64,000 bases of DNA from Rhodanobacter sp. C03 (GCF_002001175.1 NZ_MUNT01000001.1:186001-250000), one strand, 5' to 3'. Numbered from the stretch's first letter, positions 27,677 to 37,069 are shown. The notes: generated by a model from the sequence alone, not told the origin. Program-made: numbers and translations.

Positions 27677-27725
27677 GGGTTTTCCTTGTGTGGTTCGCAG
27701 CCGGTGAGGCGCGAGTGCGTTGGCT

Positions 27726-27822
27726 CGTCATCCCAGCGAAAGCTGGGACCCAGTGACTTCGGCTTTCGCCGCGATGTCATGTAAGCGAGGGGCTCTGGGT
27801 CCCAGCTTTCGCTGGGATGACG
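27726..27822. repeat. REP-like inverted repeat pair, left side of the GIY-YIG gene
   Basis: Arms at 27726-27753 and 27795-27822 are exact 28-base inverted copies, and each arm itself folds as CCCAGCGAAAGCTGGG. The 41 bases between them are unremarkable. Related arms occur on the other side of the nuclease gene at 28190-28271. Such elements are usually moved or maintained by nucleases acting elsewhere and can act as transcript terminators. Confidence 0.85.
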
Positions 27823-27876
27823 GTCGTTTCATGGGTAGATTTCTGGACGCTTGAACTGCGGGAATGGATTCACTGC

Positions 27877-28173
27877 ATGCAAGAACGAAATCTTTGCGTC
27901 TATCTCCTCGCCAGCCGCCGCAACGGCACCTTGTATGTCGGCGTTACTTCCAATCTGCCTGCACGCATCTGGCAGCATCGAAACAACGTGCTCGATGGCT
28001 TCACCAAACGTCATCGCGTACACAACCTTGTCTGGTTCGAGTTGCACGAGACGATGGACTCCGCGATCACCCGGGAGAAGGCGATCAAGGCGTGGAAGCG
28101 TGCATGGAAGATCGAGCTCATCGAGAAGTCCAATCCGTACTGGCGGGATTTGTATACGGAGATTTGCGACTGA
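27877..28173 (+). CDS. Small GIY-YIG nuclease-family protein
   Basis: 98 residues from the ATG at 27877. The GIY-YIG core is visible as CVYLLASRRNGTLYVGVTSNLPARIWQHR, with the usual catalytic Tyr, Arg and a following basic helix, then KRHRVHNLVWFE and the EKAIKAWKRAWKIELIEKSNP tail found in the stand-alone bacterial family. A longer frame from 27817 would start inside the left repeat and is not supported by the family length. Stand-alone members are often scattered as single genes near repeats. It is oriented against nrdA and nrdB and lies between them. Confidence 0.85.
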   Translation: MQERNLCVYLLASRRNGTLYVGVTSNLPARIWQHRNNVLDGFTKRHRVHNLVWFELHETMDSAITREKAIKAWKRAWKIELIEKSNPYWRDLYTEICD

Positions 28174-28189
28174 ATTCCCCCTCCCTCAC

Positions 28190-28271
28190 CGTCATTCCAG
28201 CGAAAACTGGAATCCATGCCTCTGCTTCATCGGGCGAAGGGCACTGGGTTCCAGCTTTCGCTGGAATGACG
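28190..28271. repeat. REP-like inverted repeat pair, right side of the GIY-YIG gene
   Basis: Arms at 28190-28215 and 28246-28271 are inverted copies with two differences. They share the core CATTCCAGCGAAA.CTGGAA with the family on the left side (where TTCC is TCCC). The pair sits between the nuclease stop and the nrdA stop codon. Confidence 0.82.
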
Positions 28272-28281
28272 GGCTCGGGGC

Positions 28282-30768
28282 TTACTGGCAGGCCTCGCAG
28301 TACTCGGGATTTTCCAGCGAGCAGAACACCGCCGCGTTGGCCTGCGCCTGATCCACGACCAGCACGGTCTTGTCCGTCGACACGGTGGTCTTGGTGATCT
28401 TGGTGGCTGGACGCGAGCGCAGGTAGTAGGTGGTCTTGATGCCGGCCTTCCATGCGTACATGTACATCGAGCTGAGCTGACCGATGTTCGGGTTTTCCAT
28501 GAACAGGTTCAGCGACTGGCTCTGGTCGATATAGGCGCCACGCGCGGCACCGAGTTCGATCAGTGCCTTCTGCGGCAGCTCCCACACCGTGCGATAGATC
28601 GCGCGCAGGCGTTCCGGAATCGCCGCTATGCCCTGGATCGAACCTTCCGCCAGCTTGATCGCGTCGCGGATCTCTGATGTCCACAGGCCGAGTGTCTTCA
28701 GTTCGTCGGCGAGGTAACGATTGACCTGCAGGAAATCGCCCGACAGCGTCTCGCGTTTGAACAGGTTGCTGACCTGCGGCTCGATGCACTCGTAGCAGCC
28801 GGCGATCGAGGCGATCGTCGCGGTCGGGGCAATCGCGATCAGCAGCGAGTTGCGCAGGCCGTGTTGCTTGATGCGTTCGCGCAGTGCATCCCAGCGTGCG
28901 CTGTCTTGTGGCGTGGCATTCGGCCAGTAGTCGAACTGCAGTTCCCCGTTCGCCGCCCGGCTCTCGGCGAAGCCCGGGTGGGCGCCTTCGACCGCGGCCA
29001 GTTCGGTCGACATCGACAGCGCGTGGAAATAGATCTCCTCGGCGATGCGGGTGGACAGTGCCAGCGCTTCCGTTGAGTCGAATGGCAGGCGCAGTTTGAA
29101 GAACACGTCCTGCAGACCCATCACGCCGAGACCGACTGGCCGCCACTTCATGTTGGCGGTGCGCGCGGTGTCGATCGGATAGAAGTTGAGGTCGATCACC
29201 CGGTTGAGCTGGCGCACGGCGGTACGCACGGTCGAGGCGAGTTGTTCGAAATCGAAGGCGTAGCTTTCATCGGCGGCGCGGACCACGTGCCGCGCCAGAT
29301 TCACCGAGCCAAGATTGCACACGGCCGTCTCGCTGGCCGAGCTCACTTCGAGGATCTCGGTGCACAGGTTGGACAGGTGGATCACATTGTCGGGATGGGC
29401 GGTCTGGTTGCTGGTGGCGTTGCAGCGATCCTTGAACGTCATCCAGCCGTTGCCGGTCTGCGCCAGTGTGCGCATCATGCGGGCATACAACTCGCGTGCC
29501 TTCACCGTCTTCGCCGCGAGGCCGTTCGCTTCGGCTTCGCGATAGGCGCGATCGAAGGTTTCGCCCCAGCTGTCGACCAGATGCGGCATCACCTTCGGAT
29601 CGAACAGCGACCAGTCGCCATCGCTTTCGACGCGGCGCATGAATTCGTCCGGGATCCAGTTCGCGATATTGAGGTTGTGCGCGCGACGTGCGTCATCGCC
29701 GGTGTTGTCGCGCAGCGCGAGAAAATCCTCGATGTCGGCGTGCCACGATTCGAGATACACACAGGCCGCGCCCTTGCGCTTGCCACCCTGGTTCACCGCG
29801 GCGACCGAGGCGTCCAGCGTCTTCAGCCATGGCAGCAAGCCATTGGAATGGCCGTTGGTGCCCTTGATCAGCGAGCCACGCGAACGCACGCGCGAATAAG
29901 CCAGGCCGATGCCGCCGGCGAACTTGCTGAGCTTGGCGACATCGGCGTACTTGTCGTAGATCGACTCCAGTGAGTCGAGCGGCGAGTCGAGCAGGTAACA
30001 CGAGCTGAGCTGCTCATGCGCGGTGCCGGCATTGAACAGAGTGGGCGAGCTGGCGATGTATTCCAGCGAGGACAGCAGCCGATAGAGTTCCAGCGTTTCG
30101 CCGATCTCGTTGCCACCGAGCGCGCAGGCGATGCGCATGAAGAAATGCTGTGGCGTCTCGATCACGAAGCGCAGCTGCGGATGGCGCAGCAGGTAACGGT
30201 CGTACACCGTGCGCAGGCCGAAGTATTCGAAGCGGCGGGTGGCGAGCGGATCGATTGCGTCGTTCAACTTGCGCGCGTTGATGGCGACGAAATCGCGCAG
30301 GCGCGCATTGAGGATGCCCAGTTTCGCGCCGCGCGCGATCGACTGCGAGAAGCTCTGGATTTCCTGGCCGCTCACTTCCTTGTCGATGTAGGCGCCGAGC
30401 AGGCGTGCGGCGAGCTGGCCGTACTCCGGCTCTTCGGCGGTCAGAGCCGCGGCGGTGCGGATCGAAAGCTGGTCCAGCTCCTGGGTGGTGGCGCCATCGT
30501 ACAGGCCGCCGATGGTCTTCAGCGCCACGCGCAGCGGGTCGACGCCATGCAGGCCTTCGCTGCTGCGGGTCACCGCGCGCACGATCTTGTTGACGTCGAC
30601 GGTTTCCTGACCGCCGTTGCGCTTGGTCACGCGCATCTGGCCGGGATTGTGCGGTGGGGTCAAGGCGAATGAGTCGTCAGGTGACGCCGCCGCATCGGTC
30701 GCGGCATCGGCTGGTGAATCGACGCGCGCGCTGGTGCGCTCGCGGGTAGCGGTATTCTGAGGTTGCAT
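28282..30768 (-). CDS. nrdA: Class Ia ribonucleotide reductase large (catalytic) subunit
   Basis: 828 residues. It reduces ribonucleoside diphosphates to deoxy forms with NrdB. After a low-complexity N terminus (1-40) comes one ATP-cone (about 45-140, MRVTKRNGGQETVDVNKIV), the allosteric activity site. Catalytic residues are all present: C257 (SSCYL), N467/C469/E471 (NLCTEI), C484 (AVCNLGS), and the C-terminal redox pair in CEACQ (C824, C827). Translation starts at the ATG at 30768 after GGGAG. A long leader with a cobalamin riboswitch and two NrdR-like boxes precedes it, so expression should fall when vitamin B12 is plentiful or dNTPs are high. Confidence 0.97.
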   Translation of the reverse strand: MQPQNTATRERTSARVDSPADAATDAAASPDDSFALTPPHNPGQMRVTKRNGGQETVDVNKIVRAVTRSSEGLHGVDPLRVALKTIGGLYDGATTQELDQLSIRTAAALTAEEPEYGQLAARLLGAYIDKEVSGQEIQSFSQSIARGAKLGILNARLRDFVAINARKLNDAIDPLATRRFEYFGLRTVYDRYLLRHPQLRFVIETPQHFFMRIACALGGNEIGETLELYRLLSSLEYIASSPTLFNAGTAHEQLSSCYLLDSPLDSLESIYDKYADVAKLSKFAGGIGLAYSRVRSRGSLIKGTNGHSNGLLPWLKTLDASVAAVNQGGKRKGAACVYLESWHADIEDFLALRDNTGDDARRAHNLNIANWIPDEFMRRVESDGDWSLFDPKVMPHLVDSWGETFDRAYREAEANGLAAKTVKARELYARMMRTLAQTGNGWMTFKDRCNATSNQTAHPDNVIHLSNLCTEILEVSSASETAVCNLGSVNLARHVVRAADESYAFDFEQLASTVRTAVRQLNRVIDLNFYPIDTARTANMKWRPVGLGVMGLQDVFFKLRLPFDSTEALALSTRIAEEIYFHALSMSTELAAVEGAHPGFAESRAANGELQFDYWPNATPQDSARWDALRERIKQHGLRNSLLIAIAPTATIASIAGCYECIEPQVSNLFKRETLSGDFLQVNRYLADELKTLGLWTSEIRDAIKLAEGSIQGIAAIPERLRAIYRTVWELPQKALIELGAARGAYIDQSQSLNLFMENPNIGQLSSMYMYAWKAGIKTTYYLRSRPATKITKTTVSTDKTVLVVDQAQANAAVFCSLENPEYCEACQ

Positions 30769-30932
30769 GGCTGTGAGCTCCCGGCATGGACATCAAACGC
30801 CTGCTCCCGCGCGCAGGGCCTGAAGCGATGGATTCCGGGAACGGGTCACAATGCAGGCGCCATGCGGCCTACTGCACTGCGACGTGCCTCCCCGCGGAAG
30901 CCGTCACTACGCACCGGGACACGTTCGTCCCG

Positions 30933-31121
30933 ATGTGCCGGCAGGTCTTCGGACTTGCGGACATGGATCTTGCGATCCGCCTACTTGTCCCCGCTTCCCA
31001 GTCGTGGACGACCAGTGCATGTGGCGACGTTCGTTTCCGCTTTACCGCTGCGGGGCAGTTCCGGAATTACACCGGATTCCCTTTTAAGCCCGACCGACGA
31101 TCGCGTCTGGACGGGCACCGA
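30933..31121 (-). promoter_or_regulatory. Cobalamin (adenosylcobalamin-type) riboswitch in the nrdA leader
   Basis: Read on the minus strand, the leader has the class hallmarks in order: CGGTGCCC near 31113-31120, the GGGAATCCGGTG and ATTCCGGAACTGCCCCGC core around 31040-31085 with GCAGCGGTAA, a CACGACTGGGAAG element near 31000, and the closing AAGTCCGAAGACCTGCCGGC at 30938-30958. A hairpin GGGACGAACGTGTCCC follows at 30916-30931 and may form part of the expression platform. The riboswitch lies about 165 bases upstream of the nrdA start codon. Confidence 0.92.
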
Positions 31122-31124
31122 CGG

Positions 31125-31172
31125 ACACAACATATCGGGTGCGCCGGGCAGGGTCAACCCAACAAGTTGTGC
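31125..31172. promoter_or_regulatory. Two NrdR-box-like sites upstream of nrdA
   Basis: ACACAACATATCGGGT (31125-31140) matches the NrdR-box consensus ACACWATATATWGTGT at 13 of 16 positions and ACCCAACAAGTTGTGC (31157-31172) at 11 of 16. They are spaced 32 bases, about three helical turns, as is usual for NrdR box pairs. They lie just upstream of the riboswitch, where the nrdA promoter is expected. NrdR itself is not in the window, so the assignment is a prediction. Confidence 0.5.
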
Positions 31173-31297
31173 ACAAGTCGGGGGATAAGCCGTGCGCAGC
31201 AAGGCGCGGCGCGGGCTGTCACGGGATTACATTTTTCATGGCTTGAGGTTACTGCGGGGCCGGAACCATCCGGCGCGTCAGGGTGCGCTGGCAGGGA

Positions 31298-31740
<443 letters not shown>

Positions 31741-31819
31741 GTTTTTGACGGAGCGTACCGATGGCGACCTCGATTTCCATTCATCTACTATTTATCTCGA
31801 CGAGCTTGAGGCGCTATCC

Positions 31820-32077
31820 ATGATGGATAGGCAGGATATCGATCAGATTGCCCTGCGACTTGTGTCGTTGGTACCGCCAGGGTTGGCACAGGCGCAACAG
31901 GATTTGCGAGCCAACTTCCAGGACGTTTTGGCGCAGGGACTGCGCCGCCTCGACCTGGTCACCCGCGAAGAATTCGAAGTCCAGACACAGGTGCTGGCGC
32001 GTACCCGCGCCAAGGTCGACGAATTGGAGCGACGCGTAGCCGAACTCGAGGCTGCCGTAGCTGCCCGCGGGGGCTAG
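31820..32077 (+). CDS. ubiK: Ubiquinone biosynthesis accessory factor UbiK (BMFP/YqiC family)
   Basis: 85 residues. The pattern DIDQIALRLVSLVPPGLAQAQQDL followed by NFQDVLAQGLRRLDLVTREEFEVQ and a C-terminal coiled coil (VLARTRAKVDELERRVAELEAAV) is typical of UbiK. The protein forms trimers, associates with UbiJ and helps the cytoplasmic Ubi enzyme complex and its lipid substrates. The start is the ATG at 31820 (a second ATG follows directly). A strong hairpin follows the stop. UbiJ and UbiB are encoded elsewhere in this window (44686-45336 and 43040-44689). Confidence 0.9.
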   Translation: MMDRQDIDQIALRLVSLVPPGLAQAQQDLRANFQDVLAQGLRRLDLVTREEFEVQTQVLARTRAKVDELERRVAELEAAVAARGG

Positions 32078-32097
32078 CAACAACCACCTCCCGGGAG

Positions 32098-32147
32098 CCG
32101 CCCCCGATCCGTCACCTCACCCCGAGAGCGATCGGGGGCGGTTATTT
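32098..32147 (+). terminator. Hairpin terminator after ubiK
   Basis: A perfect 12-bp stem (CCGCCCCCGATC and its complement GATCGGGGGCGG) with a 20-base loop is followed by TTATTT. It separates ubiK from comM. Confidence 0.7.
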
Positions 32148-32228
32148 ATCCAGTACTTGCGGATGGAGTCGCATGATGTCCGTGCATATCAGCGACCCAT
32201 TCCCCGTGCGACATCGGCCGGCGGCCGC

Positions 32229-33728
32229 ATGAGCCTTGCCGTCACCCTCAGCCGTGCGCAGGAAGGCATTGCCGCACCGCAGGTGATGGTCGAGGTGCAT
32301 CTTTCCGGTGGCTTGCCCGCCACCAATATCGTCGGCCTGCCCGAGGCTGCAGTGCGCGAGGCGCGTGATCGCGTGCGTGTAGCGATCCAGAACACCGCCT
32401 TCGAATATCCCAACCGCCGCGTCACCGTGAATCTGGCGCCGGCCGAGTTGCCCAAGGACGGTGGCCGTTTCGACCTGTCGATTGCGCTGGGCATCCTCGC
32501 GGCCAGCGGCCAGGTGCCGCGCGAAAAACTGGATGACTGCGAATTTCTGGGCGAGCTGGCGTTAACCGGCACGCTGCGCAGCGTTTCCGGGGTGCTGCCG
32601 GCGTTGCTGCGCGCGCGTGCGCGCGGCCGGCGTGTGGTGGTGCCGCGTGAGAATGCCGCCGAGGCGGCGCTGGTGCCGGATGTGGATGTGCGGGTGGCCG
32701 ATACGCTGGCCGAGGTATGTGGCTGGCTGCGTGGGGCGCAGGAGCTGTCCGCGCCGATCGGCATACCCAGCGATGGCGGTGCGGATAGCGGCCCGGATCT
32801 GCGTGATGTGCGTGGTCAGCTGCAGGCGCGACGCGCGCTGGAGATCACCGCTGTCGGCGGCCATCACTTGTTGTTGGTGGGGCCACCGGGTACCGGCAAG
32901 ACCATGCTGGCCGAACGGCTGCCCGGCATTCTGCCGCCGTTGTCCGAGTCGGAGGCGCTGGAAACCTGCTCCGTGCTGTCGGTGGCGGGGCGGGATACCG
33001 ACCTCGCGCAGTGGCGCCGCCGGCCGTTCCGGGCGCCGCATCACACCGCATCAGCGGTAGCGCTGGTTGGTGGCGGCTCGTATCCGCGGCCAGGCGAGAT
33101 CTCGCTGGCGCACAACGGCGTACTGTTTCTGGACGAATTGCCGGAGTTCAGCCGACACGTGCTGGAAGTGCTGCGCGAACCGATGGAGTCCGGCCACATC
33201 GTGATCTCGCGGGCCGCGCGGCAATCGACATTCCCGGCGCAGTTTCAGCTGGTTGCGGCGATGAATCCGTGCCCGTGCGGCTATGTGGGTGATCCGCGTC
33301 AGCGCTGCCACTGCACGCCCGACCAGATCCAGCGCTATCGCTCGCGCATTTCCGGGCCACTGCTTGACCGCATCGATCTTTGCGTGGAAGTGCCGCCGGT
33401 ACCTCTCGCCGACCTCGGTGCACCGCGCAGCGAGCGCGACGAAGATTCCGCCACCGTGCGCGCGCGCGTGCTCAAGGCGCGTCGGCAATCGTTGATGCGG
33501 GCGGGCCGGCCGAACGCGGAAATCAGCACGCGCGAGCTGGAGCGTGATTGCGCGCTGGGTGCGGCCGAACGGCGCTGGTTCGAGAAGGCGCTGGAACAGT
33601 TGGGCTTGTCCGCGCGTGCCTATCACCGCGTGTTGCGGGTTGCGCGCACGATCGCCGATCTCGATGGTGGTGCGGCCTTGCTGGAACGCGAGCATCTGGC
33701 CGAAGCGCTGCAATACCGGAGGCTGTGA
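32229..33728 (+). CDS. comM: ComM/YifB-family Mg-chelatase-like AAA+ ATPase
   Basis: 499 residues from the ATG at 32229, where the family's MSLAVTLSRAQEG opening begins; upstream codons to 32157 are not conserved. Residues 1-170 are the Lon-like ChlI domain (NIVGLPEAAVREARDRVR, NLAPAELPKDGGRFDLSIALGIL). The AAA+ part has Walker A GPPGTGKT at 218-225, Walker B VLFLDELPEF and a four-cysteine zinc site in MNPCPCGYVGDPRQRCHCTP. The C-terminal helices (LSARAYHRVLRVARTIADLDG) are the Mg_chelatase_C domain. ComM drives branch migration in natural transformation. It is preceded by ubiK, separated by a terminator. Confidence 0.95.
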   Translation: MSLAVTLSRAQEGIAAPQVMVEVHLSGGLPATNIVGLPEAAVREARDRVRVAIQNTAFEYPNRRVTVNLAPAELPKDGGRFDLSIALGILAASGQVPREKLDDCEFLGELALTGTLRSVSGVLPALLRARARGRRVVVPRENAAEAALVPDVDVRVADTLAEVCGWLRGAQELSAPIGIPSDGGADSGPDLRDVRGQLQARRALEITAVGGHHLLLVGPPGTGKTMLAERLPGILPPLSESEALETCSVLSVAGRDTDLAQWRRRPFRAPHHTASAVALVGGGSYPRPGEISLAHNGVLFLDELPEFSRHVLEVLREPMESGHIVISRAARQSTFPAQFQLVAAMNPCPCGYVGDPRQRCHCTPDQIQRYRSRISGPLLDRIDLCVEVPPVPLADLGAPRSERDEDSATVRARVLKARRQSLMRAGRPNAEISTRELERDCALGAAERRWFEKALEQLGLSARAYHRVLRVARTIADLDGGAALLEREHLAEALQYRRL

Positions 33729-33745
33729 AGCAGGAGTGAGTGGAG

Positions 33746-33811
33746 AGGAGTGAGAAGTGAGAGAAAGCAAAATCATGGCGCGCCCCGGCTTTTCTCTCAC
33801 TTCTCATTCCT
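33746..33811. repeat. GAGTGAGAAGTGAGAGA inverted repeat, copy 1
   Basis: Arms at 33746-33768 and 33788-33811 pair with one bulge and one mismatch around a short centre. A second copy of the same element lies at 35681-35748, so the two bracket the antiporter gene. It could serve as a terminator for comM or as a repeat of a mobile family. Confidence 0.75.
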
Positions 33812-33888
33812 CTTCCCTCGCTTCTCGCTCTAGACGCGCGTGGTGGCGCATGCTCCGATAGCGGCCTGACGTTCGCCCAGGGATTGCG

Positions 33889-35682
33889 ATGACTATCGAG
33901 CTCGGCCTGATGCTCGCCGGCATGCTGATGATCGGTTTCCTGTCGCAGTGGTTGGCGTGGCGGGTGAAGCTGCCGGCGATCCTGTTCCTGCTGTTGGCCG
34001 GCATCCTGCTGGGGCCGGTCAGTGGCGTGCTCGATCCCGACAAATTGCTGGGCGGCTTGCTGTTCCCGATCGTGTCGCTGGCGGTGGCGCTGATCCTGTT
34101 CGAAGGCAGCCTCACTTTGCGCTTCCACGAGTTACCAGGCATCGGCCACGTGGTGCGCGGGCTGGTCAGTTACGGCGCGGTGACCGCGTTGCTGCTGCTG
34201 GCAATGGCGGCGCACCTCGTGGCCGGGCTCAGCTGGTCGATCGCCCTGCTGTTCGGTGCGCTGGCCTGCGTCACCGGGCCGACGGTGATCGCGCCGATGT
34301 TGCGCACACTGCGACCGAATGCACGCGTCGCCAACACCTTGCGCTGGGAAGGCATCGTGATCGACCCACTCGGTGCGTTGTTCGCGGTGCTGATCTTCGA
34401 GGCGATCGTGTCGCGGCAGGAAGGCCACACCATCGGCATCTTCATCGCCACGATCAGTTGCGGCACGGTGATCGGCGCACTGAGTGCATGGCTGACAGGA
34501 TCCCTGCTGCGCCGACAGATGATTCCCGAATATCTACAGAACTACGCGGTGCTGGCGGCCGTGCTGTTCTCCTTCAGCGTTTCCAATGTGATTACGCATG
34601 AATCGGGATTGCTGGCGGTGACCATCATGGGCATCGCGCTGGGCAATATGCGCGGCGTACATATCGATGACATCCTCGACTTCAAGGAAAGCCTGACCAC
34701 CGTGCTGGTGTCGGTGTTGTTCATCCTGCTGGCGGCGCGGCTGCACTGGCCGCTGCCCGACGGCATGCTGAGTGCGGGTATCGCGCTGTTCGTGATTGCC
34801 CAGCTGGTGGTGCGCCCGCTGACGGTGTTGCTGTCGAGTATGGGGAGTGCGCTGACCTGGCGCGAGCGCGCCCTGATCGGCTGGGTAGCTCCACGTGGCA
34901 TCGTGGCGGCGTCGGTATCGGCACTGTTTGCACTGCGCCTGGATGCGCTGGGCGTGGCGGGTGCTGGCGCACTGGTGCCGTTGGTCTTCATCCTGATCAT
35001 CGGCACCGTGGTGTTGCAGAGCGCGACCGCACGGCCGCTGGCGAAGTGGCTGAAGGTGGCCGAGCCGGAGCCGCGCGGCCTGCTGATCTTCGGTTCTGAC
35101 GAGGTGGCCCGAGCGATCGGCATGGCGCTGAGCGAGGCGGGTTTTCGTGTGATGTTGGCCGATGATGACTGGGAAGGCATCCGTCGGGCGCGGATGGAAG
35201 GACTGCCCACATTTTTCGGCAATCCCGCCTCACCGCATGCCGAGCGCCATCTGGATCTCACCGGCATCGGCCGGCTGCTGGCGGTGTCCACCCATCGCGA
35301 GCGCAATTCTCTGGCCTGCGTGCACTACCGCCAGGAATTTGGGCGCGACAAGGTCTACCGGCTGCGCAACTTGACCCCGCAGGAAAGCACCGATCGCGCG
35401 GCATTGTCTGGCAGCCTGCTGGCGCCGCCGCTGTTCGACGAGGAAATGACACACGGCCGTTTTGCTGAAATGCTCGGACAGGGCTGGCGCATCAAGTTGA
35501 CCCGTCTCAGCACCACCTTCGACTGGCCGCACTTCATCGAGCAATACGGCTCGAATACCGTGCTGATGTTCGGCGTGGAGGAGAAGGGTGCGTTGCGGGT
35601 GGCCTCGACCAAGCGCGAGTTGGAGCCGAAGCCGGGCTGGACGGTAATTGCGCTGGTGCCCGAGAACAGGAGTGAGATATGA
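33889..35682 (+). CDS. CPA1-type Na+/H+ antiporter with cytoplasmic TrkA-like tail
   Basis: 597 residues. Residues 1-395 hold about 12 membrane segments of the Na+/H+ exchanger fold (FLLLAGILLGPVSG, LFGALACVTGPTVIAPML, the EGIVIDPLGALFAVLIFEAI helix with the ion-binding acidic residue, WVAPRGIVAASVSALFAL). The cytoplasmic tail from about 400 starts GLLIFGSDEVARAIGMALSEAGFRVMLAD, a Rossmann-like TrkA-N-type nucleotide-binding fold, as in the NhaP2/YjbQ-like subgroup. It should exchange Na+ or K+ for H+ across the inner membrane for pH or salt balance. The tail suggests regulation by a nucleotide. It is a single gene between two copies of the same inverted repeat. Confidence 0.92.
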   Translation: MTIELGLMLAGMLMIGFLSQWLAWRVKLPAILFLLLAGILLGPVSGVLDPDKLLGGLLFPIVSLAVALILFEGSLTLRFHELPGIGHVVRGLVSYGAVTALLLLAMAAHLVAGLSWSIALLFGALACVTGPTVIAPMLRTLRPNARVANTLRWEGIVIDPLGALFAVLIFEAIVSRQEGHTIGIFIATISCGTVIGALSAWLTGSLLRRQMIPEYLQNYAVLAAVLFSFSVSNVITHESGLLAVTIMGIALGNMRGVHIDDILDFKESLTTVLVSVLFILLAARLHWPLPDGMLSAGIALFVIAQLVVRPLTVLLSSMGSALTWRERALIGWVAPRGIVAASVSALFALRLDALGVAGAGALVPLVFILIIGTVVLQSATARPLAKWLKVAEPEPRGLLIFGSDEVARAIGMALSEAGFRVMLADDDWEGIRRARMEGLPTFFGNPASPHAERHLDLTGIGRLLAVSTHRERNSLACVHYRQEFGRDKVYRLRNLTPQESTDRAALSGSLLAPPLFDEEMTHGRFAEMLGQGWRIKLTRLSTTFDWPHFIEQYGSNTVLMFGVEEKGALRVASTKRELEPKPGWTVIALVPENRSEI

Positions 35683-35748
35683 GGAGTGAGAAGTGAGAGA
35701 AAGCAGGTGCAGAGCACGCCGCCAGCTCTCTCTCACTTCTCACTCCTC
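35681..35748. repeat. GAGTGAGAAGTGAGAGA inverted repeat, copy 2
   Basis: Arms at 35681-35704 and 35725-35748 are near-perfect inverted copies and match copy 1 at 33746-33811. The left arm overlaps the end of the antiporter gene by two bases. It lies between convergent genes (antiporter and isocitrate lyase). Confidence 0.75.
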
Positions 35749-35767
35749 TTCACTCACTTCTTGCGCT

Positions 35768-37069
35768 CTATGCGGCCGCGTGGCGCGGCGCGAACTGTGC
35801 TTCCTCGGTCGAGCCGGTCAGCGCGGTGGTCGAGGACTGGCCTTGCTGGATCGCCTGGGTCACCTGATCGAAGTAACCGGTGCCGACTTCGCGCTGATGC
35901 TTCACCGCGGTGAAGCCGCGTTCGGCGGCGGCGAATTCCTTTTCCTGCAGTTCGACGAAGGCGCTCATCTGGCGGCGTGCGTAGCCGTGCGCCAGATCGA
36001 ACATGCCGTAGTTGAGGCTGTGGAAGCCCGCCAGGGTGATGAACTGGAACTTGTAGCCCATCGCCCCCAGTTCCTTCTGGAACTTCGCGATGGTGGCGTC
36101 GTCCAGATTTTTCTTCCAGTTGAAGCTGGGCGAGCAGTTATAGGCCAGCATCTTGCACGGGAATTTCGCGTGGATGGCTTCAGCGAACCGGCGTGCATCT
36201 TCCAGGTTCGGCTTGCTGGTCTCGCACCAGATCAGGTCGGCGTACGGCGCATAGGCAAGGCCGCGGCTGATCGCCTGGTCCAGGCCCGGGCGCACACGGT
36301 AGAAGCCCTCGACGGTGCGCTCGCCGGTGACGAAGGCCTTGTCGTTCTCGTCGATGTCGGAGGTAAGCAGGTCGGCGGCATCGGCATCGGTGCGCGCCAC
36401 CAGCAAGGTCGGCACGCCGGCGACGTCGGCAGCAAGGCGCGCGGCGTTCAACTTGTCGACCGCCTCGCGGGTCGGCACCAGCACCTTGCCACCCATGTGG
36501 CCGCACTTCTTCACCGAGGCCAGCTGATCCTCGAAATGCACGCCGGCGGCACCCGCCTCGATCATCGCCTTCATCAGCTCGAACGCGTTCAGCACCCCGC
36601 CGAAACCAGCCTCGGCGTCGGCAACGATCGGCACCAGCCAGTCCATATCGTCCTTGCCCTCGGCGTGATGTAGCTGGTCGGCGCGCAGCAAGGTGTTGTT
36701 GATGCGCTTGACAACCAGTGGCACCGAGTTCGCCGGATACAGCGACTGGTCCGGATACATCTCGCCGGCGACATTGGCGTCGGCCGCGACCTGCCAGCCG
36801 CTGAGGTAGATCGCCTGCAGGCCGGCTTTGACCTGCTGCATCGCCTGGTTGCCGGTGAGCGCACCGAGCGCGTTGACGAAATCTTCCTTGTGCAGCGACT
36901 TCCACAGCCGTTCGGCGCCACGGCGTGCCAGCGAATGCTCGATGGCAACGGTGCCGCGCAGACGCACCACGTCCTCGGCAGTGTAGTTGCGCTGGATGCC
37001 GGCCCAGCGGGTGTTGTTGTTCCAGTCCAGGGTGATCTGTTCGGCAGTGGGCAGCGTGGTGCTTTTCAT
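35768..37069 (-). CDS. aceA: Isocitrate lyase
   Basis: 433 residues, the length of the E. coli-type enzyme. It cleaves isocitrate into glyoxylate and succinate in the glyoxylate shunt. The catalytic loop is KKCGHMGGK with C189; [15 protein letters not shown] and the GVHFEDQ strand provide the metal and substrate site, and the [13 protein letters not shown] stretch and the late [10 protein letters not shown] are also conserved. aceB lies upstream on the same strand, 70 bases away with a REP-like element between them, so they are probably one transcript. Growth on acetate or fatty acids is the usual reason to carry it. Confidence 0.97.
   Translation of the reverse strand: MKSTTLPTAEQITLDWNNNTRWAGIQRNYTAEDVVRLRGTVAIEHSLARRGAERLWKSLHKEDFVNALGALTGNQAMQQVKAGLQAIYLSGWQVAADANVAGEMYPDQSLYPANSVPLVVKRINNTLLRADQLHHAEGKDDMDWLVPIVADAEAGFGGVLNAFELMKAMIEAGAAGVHFEDQLASVKKCGHMGGKVLVPTREAVDKLNAARLAADVAGVPTLLVARTDADAADLLTSDIDENDKAFVTGERTVEGFYRVRPGLDQAISRGLAYAPYADLIWCETSKPNLEDARRFAEAIHAKFPCKMLAYNCSPSFNWKKNLDDATIAKFQKELGAMGYKFQFITLAGFHSLNYGMFDLAHGYARRQMSAFVELQEKEFAAAERGFTAVKHQREVGTGYFDQVTQAIQQGQSSTTALTGSTEEAQFAPRHAAA

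Noticed and set aside
27817-27876. Longer start for the GIY-YIG protein
   Set aside because: It begins inside the right arm of the left repeat pair and adds residues not found in the family, whose domain starts at about residue 6 from the ATG at 27877.
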